This document shows, piece after piece, positions 41,712 through 50,156 of a stretch of 64,000 nt of DNA. A model generated the notes under the pieces. The model searched no databases. It saw nothing but the letters and a program-made list of their open reading frames with translations, and was not told the DNA's origin. This stretch comes from CAWJAP01 sp963834365. Lineage in GTDB: Bacteria > Acidobacteriota > Vicinamibacteria > Vicinamibacterales > Vicinamibacteraceae. The translations under genes were made by a program, and so were the position numbers. Each line of letters starts with the position of its first letter. The stretch's first letter is position 1. The DNA is taken from positions 186,001 to 250,000 of the forward strand of contig CAWIBS010000033.1 in assembly GCA_963834365.1 (NCBI GenBank). Direction: 5' to 3'.

Positions 41712-42393
41712 GCGCCTGCGCGAATTGCGGCCCCTTGCCCGCCTCTTCGTGCTTGAAATACACGAACGCCTCGCGCCAGCGGTCGCGACGCGCGGCGAGC
41801 GCCGCAGCCCAGCGTTCGAGATCGGCCGGTTCGTAGCCCTCGTCGCGCAACCGCAGGTAGCCGTAGTCGGCGGTCTCGACGAACGGCGTCGTGCGGTCGC
41901 CGGTATCGGCGATGCACAACGCCAGGTTCCGCGCCCGCAGGCGCTCGAAGATCGTGTCGTCGTGCCACGACTCGTGCCGGAACTCGAAGGCCGCGGGCAC
42001 CTTCGGCGGCAGCGTCTCGAGGAACGCGTCGAACACCTCGGGCTGACATTTCAGGTTCGGCGGCAGCTGGAACAAGAGGGTCGCCAGCCGGTCGCCGAGC
42101 CCGCCGGCCAGCTCGCAGAATCCCTTGACCAGTTCGCCGACGTCCTTCAGCCGCCGATCGTGGGTGATGCGCTTCGGCGCCTTGAGCGTGAACCGGAAGC
42201 CCGGGGGCGTCTGGGCCATCCACCCGGCCAGCACCTTGGCATTCGGCATCCGGTAGAAGGTGTAGTTGATCTCGACCGTGCGGAACCGCTCGGCGTAGTA
42301 CGGGAGCATCTTCGACGCCGCCAGCGCCGGGGGATAGAAGGACCCCTTCCACTCAGGGTAGTTGTAGCCGGACGTCCCGACCCAGGTGTCCAT
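41677..42393 (-). CDS. DUF72 family protein
   Basis: 238-aa TIM-barrel-like protein of the DUF72 (YecE-like) family. Signatures: WVGTSGYNYPEWKGSFYP at the start, EINYTFYRMPNAKVLAGWM, LFQLPPNLKCQPEVFDAFLE, AFEFRHESWHDDTIFE, YLRLRDEGYE and EAFVYFKHEEAGKGPQFA. Function unknown in spite of wide distribution. Intact. The 266-nt region to its right (42394-42659) has short CTTCGTC/CTTCGTA units and no convincing gene. Confidence 0.9.
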   Translation of the reverse strand: MDTWVGTSGYNYPEWKGSFYPPALAASKMLPYYAERFRTVEINYTFYRMPNAKVLAGWMAQTPPGFRFTLKAPKRITHDRRLKDVGELVKGFCELAGGLGDRLATLLFQLPPNLKCQPEVFDAFLETLPPKVPAAFEFRHESWHDDTIFERLRARNLALCIADTGDRTTPFVETADYGYLRLRDEGYEPADLERWAAALAARRDRWREAFVYFKHEEAGKGPQFAQALTEILERAMPR

Positions 42394-42659
42394 GGCTCTG
42401 GAGTCTACTTCCTCCTTCTCTGGACCTTCGTCCTTCGTACTCTCGTACTTGCAAGTGTCGTTCGTAAGTGTTCACCGTCGAACTTCCCTGCCCGGAAGTG
42501 AACACCCCTCTGATGGGCACAAACCGAGCCGGTCGATGCATCGTCCAATGTCCGAAGCATGAGAACAGGCTGATTCGTGAAAGCGCGCCGTCTCGGCGTG
42601 CTGGCACGGGGTTTGGTTCTCGAGGGTCTGAATCCTGCAGATTGCCCCGGAGTCGAGTC

Positions 42660-42944
42660 ATGAAACGTCTCACCTCGGTCCTGTCTCGTCGGCTCGTCCT
42701 GAGTGCCGCCGCGCTGGTGCTGCTGGGGGGACTGACCGTGGTGCCGGTGGCCACCTCGGGCCTCATGTGCCCCGACCTGAAGGTCGGGCTGGCGCGGTCA
42801 CCGGCCGAAGAGCCGACCTCGCGGGGGATTGACCTCGAACTGCGCATTCTTCACGTGCGCATCGAGTTTCCGTGGATGAAGTCGCTGCCCGTCACCCCGG
42901 CCCGCCATGTCGTCATCTCGTGGATGGCGAACACGGAAGACTGA
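42660..42944 (+). CDS. small secreted or membrane protein, unknown
   Basis: 94 aa with a hydrophobic N-terminus (LVLSAAALVLLGGLTVVPVA). The mature part (LELRILHVRIEFPWMKSLPV, then HVVISWM) has no recognised domain. It lies 32 nt upstream of the ABC ATPase on the same strand and might be associated with it. The start ATG is preceded by CCGGAGTCGAGTC, a weak ribosome site. Confidence 0.5.
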   Translation: MKRLTSVLSRRLVLSAAALVLLGGLTVVPVATSGLMCPDLKVGLARSPAEEPTSRGIDLELRILHVRIEFPWMKSLPVTPARHVVISWMANTED

Positions 42945-42961
42945 TCGGCGTTCCCTGGCTC

Positions 42962-42970
42962 TGATACTCT
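42962..42970 (+). promoter_or_regulatory. candidate extended -10 for the ABC ATPase gene
   Basis: TGATACTCT fits the extended -10 pattern TGnTAnnnT and ends 6 nt before the ATG at 42977, implying a leaderless message. Confidence 0.35.
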
Positions 42971-42976
42971 TCCCCC

Positions 42977-43702
42977 ATGCTGTTCTCACGCTCCCGCCCG
43001 GACACGCGGCAGCCGGACGTCATTGCCTCCGACGGCCCGCTCGTGCAGCTCCGCAACATCGAGAAGGCGTATCAGCACGGCACCAGCACGACCTACGTGC
43101 TGCGCCGCATCTCGGTGGACGTGAAGGAGGGCGAGTTCATCTCGATCATGGGGCCTTCGGGCGCCGGCAAGTCGACGCTGCTCCACATCATCGGCATGCA
43201 CGACACGGCGTGGACCGGCGAGTACTGGCTGCTCGGGCAGCCCGTGCACGCGCTCCCGAAGAAGGAGCGCGCCGAGTTCCACAAGAAGTACATCGGGTTC
43301 GTCTTCCAGAGCTACCACCTGCTCGACAACCTCACGGTCTACGAGAACCTCGACGTGCCGCTGTCGTACCGCAACATCCGCAAGGGCGAGCGCGACAGCA
43401 TGGTGTGCGACATCCTCGATCGGTTCCAGATCGTCGGCAAAAAGGACCTGTTCCCGAACCAGCTCTCGGGCGGCCAGCAGCAGCTCGTCGCGGTGGCGCG
43501 CGCGATCATCGCCAACCCCAAGGTGATTCTCGCCGACGAGCCGACCGGCAACCTGCACTCCGAGCAGGGCCGCGAGATCATGGAGCTGTTCAAGAAGCTC
43601 AATCAGGGCGGCACGACGATCATCCAGGTCACGCACTCCGAGGCGAACGCTTCCTACGGCGATCGCATCATCCGGCTCCGCGACGGCTGGGTCGTCGAGT
43701 AG
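42977..43702 (+). CDS. ABC transporter ATP-binding protein (MacB/LolD-like)
   Basis: 241-aa nucleotide-binding subunit. Walker A in MGPSGAGKSTLLHIIGMHD, Q-loop FVFQSYHLLDNLTVYENLDV, signature NQLSGGQQQLVAVARAI, Walker B VILADEPTGNLHSEQG, H-loop IIQVTHSEANASYGDRII. The spacing and the LxDNLTVYENL block match the MacB/LolD/FtsE-type export family. No permease is adjacent: the next gene is an RRM protein on the other strand, so the partner must be elsewhere. Confidence 0.93.
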   Translation: MLFSRSRPDTRQPDVIASDGPLVQLRNIEKAYQHGTSTTYVLRRISVDVKEGEFISIMGPSGAGKSTLLHIIGMHDTAWTGEYWLLGQPVHALPKKERAEFHKKYIGFVFQSYHLLDNLTVYENLDVPLSYRNIRKGERDSMVCDILDRFQIVGKKDLFPNQLSGGQQQLVAVARAIIANPKVILADEPTGNLHSEQGREIMELFKKLNQGGTTIIQVTHSEANASYGDRIIRLRDGWVVE

Positions 43703-43855
43703 TCCACTGAGCACGCTCGCGCCGGGCGCGGAATGCGCCCGGGCGGCCAGCGTGTCCGGAAGGATCATTCGAGCTGGCGGGTCGCAAGACGACCGCAGGT
43801 CGCCTCACGGAGCGGCCGGCATTTTCAGCCGGACCGTGGCTGGCAGCGCTCGGAC

Positions 43856-44203
43856 CTACCAGCGCGGCTCGCGCCGGCTGCGACCACCGTGGTCGCCGCC
43901 GCCGTCATAGTCGCCGCCACCATACCCTCCGCGGCCGGCACCCGCACCGAACTCCGGCTTCGGGCGCGCTTCGTTGACCACGAGCGGGCGGCCCTGCAGA
44001 TCGAACTGGTGGAATTCGCTGATCGCCTTCTGCGCCTCCTCGTCGGTGCGCATCTGGACGAAGGCAAAGCCGCGCGCCCGGCCGGTGGCCATGTCGCGCA
44101 TGACCCGCACGCTCTCGACCGCGCCTGCACGGCTGAAGAGATCGCTGAGTTCCTGGTCCGTGGTGCTGTACGGCAGATTCCCTACATAAAGCCTGTTACC
44201 CAT
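43856..44203 (-). CDS. RNA-binding protein with a single RRM
   Basis: 115 aa. One RNA recognition motif with RNP2 RLYVGNLPYS and RNP1 GRARGFAFVQM, then a glycine/arginine/aspartate-rich tail from residue 85. This is the layout of bacterial cold-inducible RRM proteins (Rbp type). A GAGGAAG site precedes the ATG by about 11 nt. The 153 nt between it and the ABC gene contain only the GCCGGCATTTTCAGCCGGAC palindrome-like stretch near 43813. Confidence 0.93.
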   Translation of the reverse strand: MGNRLYVGNLPYSTTDQELSDLFSRAGAVESVRVMRDMATGRARGFAFVQMRTDEEAQKAISEFHQFDLQGRPLVVNEARPKPEFGAGAGRGGYGGGDYDGGGDHGGRSRREPRW

Positions 44204-44432
44204 ATCGCTCTGGCTTCCTCGACTGTGAGCGCGGATCGTACACTACGCAGCACACCCGCGCGTCCGGGCGGCCGCATCGTGGGAGGGGCGAAGCCGGCGA
44301 GACGGGATAGGCGTATGTCGTGACCACCCAGTCCGTTAGCGACCATTGACCCCCACACACCTATCAGGAACGGCGGGAGTATACCAGAGTTGGCGACGAG
44401 GGCAATCCGGGGCGTCGCGGGCCCTCCCCACG

Positions 44433-45101
44433 GTGAACGGTGCCGGGCCGCCACCCGCCTCCGCCTTCACGGCGGCCGAGCGAACGCTGATTGCCAGGCT
44501 CCGGACCCCGGCCGTGGTTCAGGCCTGGCTGAACCAGCTGCCCTATAACACCGAGCGCGGCGGTGAAACGCAGCGCAGTTTCCGAGGGGTGGTCCGGACC
44601 GGGCAGGCGCACTGCATGGAGGCGGCCCTCTCGGCGGCCGTGATTCTCGAGCAATGGGGCTATCCCCCGCTGGTCATGAGCCTCGAATCCATCGATCGGC
44701 TCGATCACGTGATCTTCCTCTATCGGGGGCGGCGCGGCTGGGGAACCGTCGCGCGCTCGCGCGATCCGGGGCTTCACGGACGCAAGCCGGTCTTCCGCGG
44801 CCCCCGCGAGATTGCCTTGAGCTACGTGGACACGTACGTCGATCTGAGTGGCCGGATCACCGGCTACGGCGTCGCGGACCTGCGACACCTGATGGGCGGC
44901 TACGACTGGCGGTTGTCGTCGCGTAACCTCTGGGCGGTCGAACAGGCGCTCATCGACCTGCCGCACAAGTCGATTCGCTCATCGGACGCGCGGATCGATC
45001 GCCTGCGCGCGCAGTATCGTGAGTACCTGGCCACGCACGGCCGGAAGCCGATCTACTACGACCGCTCACGCTGGACACCGATCCCGGACGAGTTTCTCTG
45101 A
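44433..45101 (+). CDS. transglutaminase-like cysteine-protease-fold protein (tentative)
   Basis: 222 aa from a GTG at 44433; a TTG at 44346 would add 29 residues that look non-coding. A possible catalytic trio is visible: Cys in RTGQAHCMEAALSAAVILEQ, His in IDRLDHVIFLYRGRRGWGTV and Asp in ALSYVDTYVDLSG, in the order of transglutaminase-like proteins. No signal peptide. The activity is not known and the assignment rests on the C-H-D layout only. Confidence 0.6.
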   Translation: MNGAGPPPASAFTAAERTLIARLRTPAVVQAWLNQLPYNTERGGETQRSFRGVVRTGQAHCMEAALSAAVILEQWGYPPLVMSLESIDRLDHVIFLYRGRRGWGTVARSRDPGLHGRKPVFRGPREIALSYVDTYVDLSGRITGYGVADLRHLMGGYDWRLSSRNLWAVEQALIDLPHKSIRSSDARIDRLRAQYREYLATHGRKPIYYDRSRWTPIPDEFL

Positions 45102-45386
45102 CCGGGGCGTCGGTTGCTTCGGTCTTCGGTCTTCGGTCTTCGGTCATGGCGGCGGGGCTGAAGCCCCGCCCTACCGGATTGAGCGGATTGAAGACCCCTC
45201 GTCGGTAGGCCGGACCTTCAAGTCCGGCGAGCTACAGGGCTTGCGAAAAACCACGGTGGCGGGCCCGGGCCTGCAGCCCGTAGTCTGTAGTCGTCTTTGG
45301 TCTTTGGTCTTTGGTCTTTGGTCGCTGGTCTTTGGTCGCTGGTCTGTCCTGGTCCCTGATCTGGTCGCCTGATGCCTGGTGCCTGA
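45102..45386. repeat. composite intergenic repeat region
   Basis: After the transglutaminase-like gene: GGTCTTC units (45119-45145), then a 9-bp palindrome GGCGGGGCT-GA-AGCCCCGCC (45151-45170), then CGTCGGTAGGCCGGAC and TTCAAGTCCGGC (45205-45232), a CTGCAGCCCGTAGTCTGTAG piece, and a long run of GGTCTTT/GGTCGCT/GGTCCCT units (about 45290-45360). It lies between convergent genes and may terminate both. No gene seen. Confidence 0.6.
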
Positions 45387-45689
45387 CTAGTCCCAGTCGA
45401 AATCACGCTTCGGCTTGGTGATCGGCTCGGTCTGGGCCTGGCGAAGGGCCTCCTCGAATCGCCGGGACAGCGCATCGCCGCGCGTGCGCTCGGCCTCGAC
45501 CGACTGCTGGAACATCGACTCGCGACGGGCCGCTTCGGCCTTCAGCAGGCCCTGGGCATCGTCGAGGCTCGGCAGATCGGTCCGCTCCGGCTGCTTGTGC
45601 TCGATGACCCGTCCGAGATTGGTGTCGATGACGAGGATGGACCCACAGCACGGGCATTCCACCGACAGCTCAGACTTCAAACGTGCCAT
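45387..45689 (-). CDS. small zinc-ribbon-like protein, unknown
   Basis: 100 aa from the ATG at 45689. One CPCCG knuckle near residue 12 (LSVECPCCGSILVIDTNLGR) followed by an acidic, helical, probably coiled-coil region (LKAEAARRESMFQQSVEAER) and ending KRDFDWD. Homologues with this knuckle-plus-helix layout occur in acidobacteria and deltaproteobacteria to my knowledge, without assigned function. Confidence 0.65.
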   Translation of the reverse strand: MARLKSELSVECPCCGSILVIDTNLGRVIEHKQPERTDLPSLDDAQGLLKAEAARRESMFQQSVEAERTRGDALSRRFEEALRQAQTEPITKPKRDFDWD

Positions 45690-45736
45690 AGCCGACTCCT
45701 GCAGAAAGGCGGTCGCATCCAGGCGCGCCCGCAACG

Positions 45737-46111
45737 CTATCGATCGAAGGTCCCCTTGTAGGTCCGCCCTTCACCCCAGACGAGCGTGACCTTCCGGCCG
45801 CTCGGGGTGGTCGCCACGACCTCGATGCCGCGAATCGCCTCGCGTGCCGGGTCGAAGTAGCGGCCATATGGTCCAGCAAAGCGCCGGAGCGGCGCGTCCA
45901 GCCGGCCGCCGGGCTCCAGCGAGTTCGTCTGCGCGCGATAGATCGTGTTGGCCCACACCTCCACGTCGCGCCAGGACTCGTCGGACGTGTTGGTGACGAT
46001 GACGCGGGAGCCCTCGACCACCAGCGGTTCGATGTCGCGCCCGCAGCCCGAGAGGCCGATCCCGAGCGCGAGCACCAGGCACCCGAGGTGGCCGCGCGGC
46101 AACCCGCCCAT
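45737..46111 (-). CDS. lipoprotein, unknown function
   Basis: 124 aa with a clear lipobox: GCLVLALGIGLSGCGRD (LSGC, lipid-modified Cys near residue 23). The mature domain (SRVIVTNTSDESWRDVEVWA, then GGRLDAPLRRFAGPYGRYFD and GRKVTLVWGEG) is probably a small beta-sandwich. No family recognised. It lies divergent from the EEP nuclease gene. Confidence 0.65.
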   Translation of the reverse strand: MGGLPRGHLGCLVLALGIGLSGCGRDIEPLVVEGSRVIVTNTSDESWRDVEVWANTIYRAQTNSLEPGGRLDAPLRRFAGPYGRYFDPAREAIRGIEVVATTPSGRKVTLVWGEGRTYKGTFDR

Positions 46112-46181
46112 TCGTGGGCATCATAGCAGCGGCCCGGCCGCGCGACAGGCGCTGCCGAGCAGGCCCGGTCTGACGTTGCAC

Positions 46182-46187
46182 TATCCT
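46182..46187 (+). promoter_or_regulatory. candidate -10 for the EEP nuclease gene
   Basis: TATCCT ends 5 nt before the GTG start at 46193. A leaderless start is likely if used. Confidence 0.28.
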
Positions 46188-46192
46188 GAGGC

Positions 46193-46942
46193 GTGTCACG
46201 ACTCCTCTTCGGCCGCCCCGGCAGTGCGCGCACGCACGTCCGTGTCGTCACCTACAACATCCATCGTTGCCGCGGAATGGACGGCCTGACGCGACCGGCG
46301 CGGATCATCGACGTGCTCAAACACCTCGATGCCGACGTCATCGCGCTGCAGGAAGTCGTGGGCGCCGGACCCTCGGGCGGGGGCCAGGCCGAGGAGATCG
46401 GCGCCGGGCTCGGCATGGGCTGGACCATGGCGGTGACGCGCCATCTGCGCGGGCATCTGTTCGGGAACGTCGTGGTGAGCCGCCACCCGATCCAGCACGC
46501 CAGTCAATACGATCTCACCTGGCGGACGCGCGAGCGCCGCTGCTGCCAGCGCGTGGACCTGGACGTCGGCGGCCAGAAGCTGCACGTCTTCAACGTCCAC
46601 CTCGGCACGGCCCTGCTCGAGCGCCGCTACCAGGCCAGCCGGCTGGCCACCTTCGTCGGCGACTCGCGCATCACGGGCCCGCGCCTCGTCGTCGGCGATT
46701 TCAACGAGTGGATCAAGGGGCTGACCACGTCGCTGCTCTCGAAACACCTTCGGAGTGTCGATCTCCGCGAGCATTTTGCGCGCCGGCGCACGTATCCCGG
46801 CGTCTTCCCGGTGCTGCACCTCGATCACATCTACTACCTGGGCGCGCTCGAGGTGGTGCGCGTCTGGCTGCCGCGCACGCGCCTCGCGCTCGTCGCATCG
46901 GACCACCTGCCGCTCGTCGCCGACCTCGAACTGACGGCGTAG
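46193..46942 (+). CDS. endonuclease/exonuclease/phosphatase (EEP) family protein
   Basis: 249 aa from a GTG. The DNase I-like fold is shown by VRVVTYNIHRCRGMDG, the metal Glu in DVIALQEVVG, VFNVHLGTALLERRYQASRL, RLVVGDFNEW and the terminal LVASDHLPLVADLEL. No signal peptide is evident. Families with this layout include phospholipid or nucleotide phosphodiesterases; the substrate is not assignable. Confidence 0.88.
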   Translation: MSRLLFGRPGSARTHVRVVTYNIHRCRGMDGLTRPARIIDVLKHLDADVIALQEVVGAGPSGGGQAEEIGAGLGMGWTMAVTRHLRGHLFGNVVVSRHPIQHASQYDLTWRTRERRCCQRVDLDVGGQKLHVFNVHLGTALLERRYQASRLATFVGDSRITGPRLVVGDFNEWIKGLTTSLLSKHLRSVDLREHFARRRTYPGVFPVLHLDHIYYLGALEVVRVWLPRTRLALVASDHLPLVADLELTA

Positions 46943-46953
46943 TGGGCCAGCCC

Positions 46954-46982
46954 TTCCGCTCGCGATAGTAATTTGATATCAT
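46954..46982 (+). promoter_or_regulatory. candidate promoter for the SPFH gene
   Basis: TTCCGC (46954-46959), 17-nt spacer, TATCAT (46977-46982). The -10 is good and the -35 poor. It would leave a leader of about 50 nt containing the AAAGGAGG ribosome site before the ATG at 47042. Confidence 0.4.
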
Positions 46983-47041
46983 CGTGCTATCTCGGTGGCT
47001 TCAGTGGAGCCGGCGAGACGGGCAAAGGAGGCCCGGGCACG

Positions 47042-47911
47042 ATGATTCGCGAACAGGAACGCTCGGTGGCGTCGGGGATTTTCATGCTGCTCGCCGGCCT
47101 GGCGCTTCTCGGCCTGGGCATCTGGGGGCTGGTCGCCGCGATCCGTGCCGAATGGGTCGCGGGCATCTTCCTGGCGGTGGCGGTCGGGCTGCTGGGCGGC
47201 GTCGTCTTCGCCGGGCTCTTCACGGTCGCACCGAACGAGGCGCGCGTCCTCCAGCTCTTTGGCAGTTACGTCGGGACCGTCAGGGCGCCGGGCCTGCGCT
47301 GGGCCAATCCCTTCTACACGAAGAAGAAGATCTCCGTGCGCGTGCGGAACTTCGAGAGCTCGCGTCTGAAGGTCAACGACAACGAGGGGAACCCGATCGA
47401 GATCGCCGCCGTCGTCGTCTGGCGCGTCGTCGACACGGCAGAGGCCTGCTTCGAGGTCGACGACTACAACAACTACGTGCACGTCCAGAGCGAGTCGGCG
47501 CTGCGCAATCTGGCGACGAGCTATGCGTACGACGCCCACGACGATGCGCAGACGTCGCTGCGCGGGCATACGGCCGCGATCGCGGATCACTTGAAGAACG
47601 AGATCCAGGATCGTTTGAGCAAGGCGGGGGTCGAGGTGCTGGAGGCGCGGATCAGCCATCTCGCCTACGCGCCCGAGATCGCGGCCGCGATGCTGCAGCG
47701 CCAGCAGGCGGGTGCGATCATCGCCGCCCGTCAGCGGATTGTGGAAGGCGCGGTCGGGATGGTGGAGATGGCGCTCGAGATGCTGTCGCGCAAGGAGATC
47801 GTCACGCTCGACGAGGAACGCAAGGCGGCGATGGTGAGCAATCTGCTCGTGGTCCTGTGCGGCGAGCGCGGCACCCAGCCCATCGTCAACGCCGGCACGA
47901 TCTATCAGTAA
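47042..47911 (+). CDS. SPFH/band-7 domain membrane protein
   Basis: 289 aa with a strong ribosome site (AAAGGAGG). Two N-terminal hydrophobic helices (IFMLLAGLALLGLGIWGLVA and AGIFLAVAVGLLGGVVFAGL) precede the SPFH domain: TVAPNEARVLQLFGSYVGTV, GNPIEIAAVVVWRVVDTAEA, ATSYAYDAHDDAQTSLRG, GVEVLEARISHLAYAPEIAA and RQRIVEGAVGMVEMALEML. It resembles the stomatin-like group that scaffolds membrane microdomains. Downstream lie a tiny ribbon-helix-helix gene and a desaturase. Confidence 0.92.
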   Translation: MIREQERSVASGIFMLLAGLALLGLGIWGLVAAIRAEWVAGIFLAVAVGLLGGVVFAGLFTVAPNEARVLQLFGSYVGTVRAPGLRWANPFYTKKKISVRVRNFESSRLKVNDNEGNPIEIAAVVVWRVVDTAEACFEVDDYNNYVHVQSESALRNLATSYAYDAHDDAQTSLRGHTAAIADHLKNEIQDRLSKAGVEVLEARISHLAYAPEIAAAMLQRQQAGAIIAARQRIVEGAVGMVEMALEMLSRKEIVTLDEERKAAMVSNLLVVLCGERGTQPIVNAGTIYQ

Positions 47912-48048
47912 GCGACGCCGCCTCAGCGGTCGTCGCGGCAGCCCCTGCGCCGCGCTGTGCTATTCAGGCGCCCCTGGGCGGGCCGCCTGGCAGCGCGGCG
48001 GGCTGCTGATCGAACACTTTCCCGGGCTCCGAAAGCCCACGCACTTGA

Positions 48049-48228
48049 ATGACGGACCGCAAGTCCTTCCTGCTTCGCATCGACCCGGAGGTGCTCGAGG
48101 CGCTCCAGCGCTGGGCCAACGACGACCTGCGCTCGCTCAACGGGCAGATCGAATTCGTGCTGCGGAAGGTGCTGAGGGAGGAGGGGCGGCTGGCAGCGGA
48201 CCGCGCGCGGGCGAAGTCCAGGCGCTAG
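48049..48228 (+). CDS. 59-aa ribbon-helix-helix (Arc-like) protein
   Basis: Short gene starting ATG 48049 and ending TAG 48226-48228. The sequence MTDRKSFLLRIDPEVLEALQ, then WANDDLRSLNGQIEFVLRK has the beta-strand (KSFLLRID) and two helices of Arc/MetJ-type DNA-binding proteins. The C-terminus is basic (RARAKSRR). Its last codon overlaps the stop of the convergent desaturase. Small Arc-like proteins next to SPFH genes are a recurrent arrangement to my knowledge. Whether it acts as a local repressor is inference. Confidence 0.75.
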   Translation: MTDRKSFLLRIDPEVLEALQRWANDDLRSLNGQIEFVLRKVLREEGRLAADRARAKSRR

Positions 48229-49115
48229 CCTTCGCTGAACGCGTCGGCCACGGATCCATCGACGTCGGGCTCCGCGACCGGAGGCTGCTCGGCCCTCGCC
48301 TCGCGGTAGATGCGCTCCGGCACCTGCTGGATATCCCACGCCAGGCCGAGCCATCCCATGAGCCGGATGACGTAGTAGGTCGGATCGAACTCCCACCAGT
48401 AGAAGCCGTTGCGCGCCGCACGCTGGTACCGGTGGTGGTTGTTGTGCCAGCCCTCGCCGGCCGCGAAGATCGCCGTCCACAGGTTGTTGCGCGACTGGTC
48501 CATCGTCTTGAACCGTCGCGATCCGAACAGGTGGTTCACCGTGTTGATGCAGAACGTCGCGTGCGCCAGCGTGACCGTCGGCAGCAGGAACCCCCAGGCC
48601 AGCCACTGCCAGCCGCCAGCCGCGAACATCGCGAGCGCCCAGAGCGCCGGCGGCGCCCAGTAGTGCTGGTCCAGCAGCCGCAGCTCGGGGTAGCGGCTGA
48701 AGTCGCGCACCACCGGATTGGTGGGCTCGATCTTGTTGTGTCGGACGTCGCTCGTGAACCACCCCACGTGGGCGTAGAAGAAGCCGCTGATGTGCGGGCT
48801 GTGCGGATCGCCGTCGCGATCCGCGTACTTGTGGTGCGTGATGTGATGGCCCGCCCACCACAGCGGCCCCTTCTGCATCGCGGCAGTGCCGAGGAACGCC
48901 CAGACGAACTGCGGCACGCGCGCCATCTTGAACGATCGGTGCGCGAAGTAGCGGTGGAAGGCCAGCGTCAGTCCGATCGCCCGCGAAAAGTGCGCCGCGG
49001 CCCACAAGCCGAGCATCGGCCAGGCGAACGGCACGAAGAAGATCGAGAGCGCCGAGACCTGGACCAGCCAGAAAATCGAGACGGAGACTGTCGATTGGAG
49101 TGAGCGGTCTGACAT
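48225..49115 (-). CDS. acyl-CoA/acyl-lipid delta-9-type fatty acid desaturase
   Basis: 296-aa membrane di-iron desaturase introducing a double bond into acyl chains. All three histidine boxes are present: HRYFAH, HHITHH and HNNHH (EGWHNNHHRYQRAA), with hydrophobic helices between (SIFWLVQVSALSIFFVPFAW). Also the typical HFSRAIGLTLAFHRYF and CINTVNHLFGSRRF. It ends the minus-strand run that starts with the ECF sigma gene, although a 118-nt gap separates it from the preceding small gene. Likely adjusts membrane fluidity. Confidence 0.93.
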   Translation of the reverse strand: MSDRSLQSTVSVSIFWLVQVSALSIFFVPFAWPMLGLWAAAHFSRAIGLTLAFHRYFAHRSFKMARVPQFVWAFLGTAAMQKGPLWWAGHHITHHKYADRDGDPHSPHISGFFYAHVGWFTSDVRHNKIEPTNPVVRDFSRYPELRLLDQHYWAPPALWALAMFAAGGWQWLAWGFLLPTVTLAHATFCINTVNHLFGSRRFKTMDQSRNNLWTAIFAAGEGWHNNHHRYQRAARNGFYWWEFDPTYYVIRLMGWLGLAWDIQQVPERIYREARAEQPPVAEPDVDGSVADAFSEG

Positions 49116-49233
49116 GGAGATTTCGAGTCAGGGCGTACGTGGAGCGCGGTACACCCCTTACTTGCTTATCGACCGATCGTGGCGGAACCGACAGCGGGGA
49201 ACGTCCGGCGGGTACGGGAGGCCGCGGGGAAGA

Positions 49234-49458
49234 TCACCCTTCTTCCTCGAATTCTTCTTCCTCGGGGGAACCCGCGCGCGTCGAGGGTCGCAGCGATTCG
49301 CGGTAGTCGAACAGCGGCAGGTCCCTGACGTGGAGGCTCGACGGGCAGCCGGGCGACTTGAGGTCCACCACGATGGTCACGGGGCTGCCTTCGACGCCCT
49401 CGCGAAACGTGATGCGACAGCCACAGGCCAGTCGGGCGTGCGTGAAGCCTTTGAGCAT
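49234..49458 (-). CDS. small conserved protein with a CGC motif
   Basis: 74 aa: KGFTHARLACGCRITFREG, then VTIVVDLKSPGCPSSLHVRD and an acidic tail EEEEFEEEG. Three cysteines suggest metal binding or redox activity. The protein is probably cytoplasmic and unassigned. It lies downstream of the TlpA-like gene in the same orientation. Confidence 0.55.
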   Translation of the reverse strand: MLKGFTHARLACGCRITFREGVEGSPVTIVVDLKSPGCPSSLHVRDLPLFDYRESLRPSTRAGSPEEEEFEEEG

Positions 49459-49515
49459 GCTGTCGAGATGATACTACAAGGCGGCTGGTCAGCCGTCAGT
49501 TATCGGCCGTCAGCT

Positions 49516-50076
49516 CTACAGCAGCGACTTGATGTCCTTCTCGAACTGCTGCTTCGAGCGGAGGCCGAAGTAGCGGGTGCAGATCATCCCGTCCCGCCCG
49601 ACGACGATGGTGACCGGAATGCCGAACATGGGACCGTACGAGTCCTGGACGTCTTCGCGCCCGAGGCCGATGAGCACGGGGTAGTTCATCTTGTATTCGG
49701 CGACGAACGGCCGCAGCGTGTCGATGGGATCGTCCACCGAGATGCCGAGGAACGCCAGACCCTGTGAGGCGAAGCGGTTCTGGAGGTCCACGAACAGCGG
49801 AATCTCGTACTTGCAGGGCCCGCACCAGGTCGCCCAGAAGTTGATCAGCACGACCTTCCCCTTGTAGCTGGCCAGGCGCACGTCCTTGCCGTGCATGTCC
49901 TTCAGCGTGAAGTCCGGGGCCTTGCGGTTCTTGCCGTCACAGGTCGCGATGGCCGCCGTGGCCGGCACAACGGCCGGACCGCCGGGCTCGGACGCGCGCC
50001 CGGACACGAAGGGAATGGCCGACAGGCCAAGGGCTACCGCGCCAGCGGCGGCCAGCATCCAACGACGGCTCGTCAT
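49516..50076 (-). CDS. TlpA/ResA-like thiol-disulfide oxidoreductase
   Basis: 186 aa from the ATG at 50076. Signal segment (WMLAAAGAVALGLSAIPFVS), then a thioredoxin-like AhpC/Redoxin domain: APDFTLKDMHGKDVRLASYK, the active site VLINFWATWCGPCKYEIPLF, AFLGISVDDP and the cis-Pro loop GIPVTIVVGRDGMI. It reduces or isomerises disulfides in the periplasm, often for cytochrome c maturation. It follows the anti-sigma gene on the same strand and may belong to its regulon. Confidence 0.92.
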   Translation of the reverse strand: MTSRRWMLAAAGAVALGLSAIPFVSGRASEPGGPAVVPATAAIATCDGKNRKAPDFTLKDMHGKDVRLASYKGKVVLINFWATWCGPCKYEIPLFVDLQNRFASQGLAFLGISVDDPIDTLRPFVAEYKMNYPVLIGLGREDVQDSYGPMFGIPVTIVVGRDGMICTRYFGLRSKQQFEKDIKSLL

Positions 50077-50156
50077 CGTCACTCCTCGCAACCTGCCCGG
50101 ATAACGGGCTCAGGAGTCGTCCTACTCACCGGGACGACTCCTTGACGCCTTCACAG

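Noticed and set aside
43813..43835. Intrinsic terminator after the ABC ATPase gene
   Set aside because: GCCGGCATTTTCAGCCGG is palindrome-like but has mismatches and no T-run, and lies over 100 nt after the stop.
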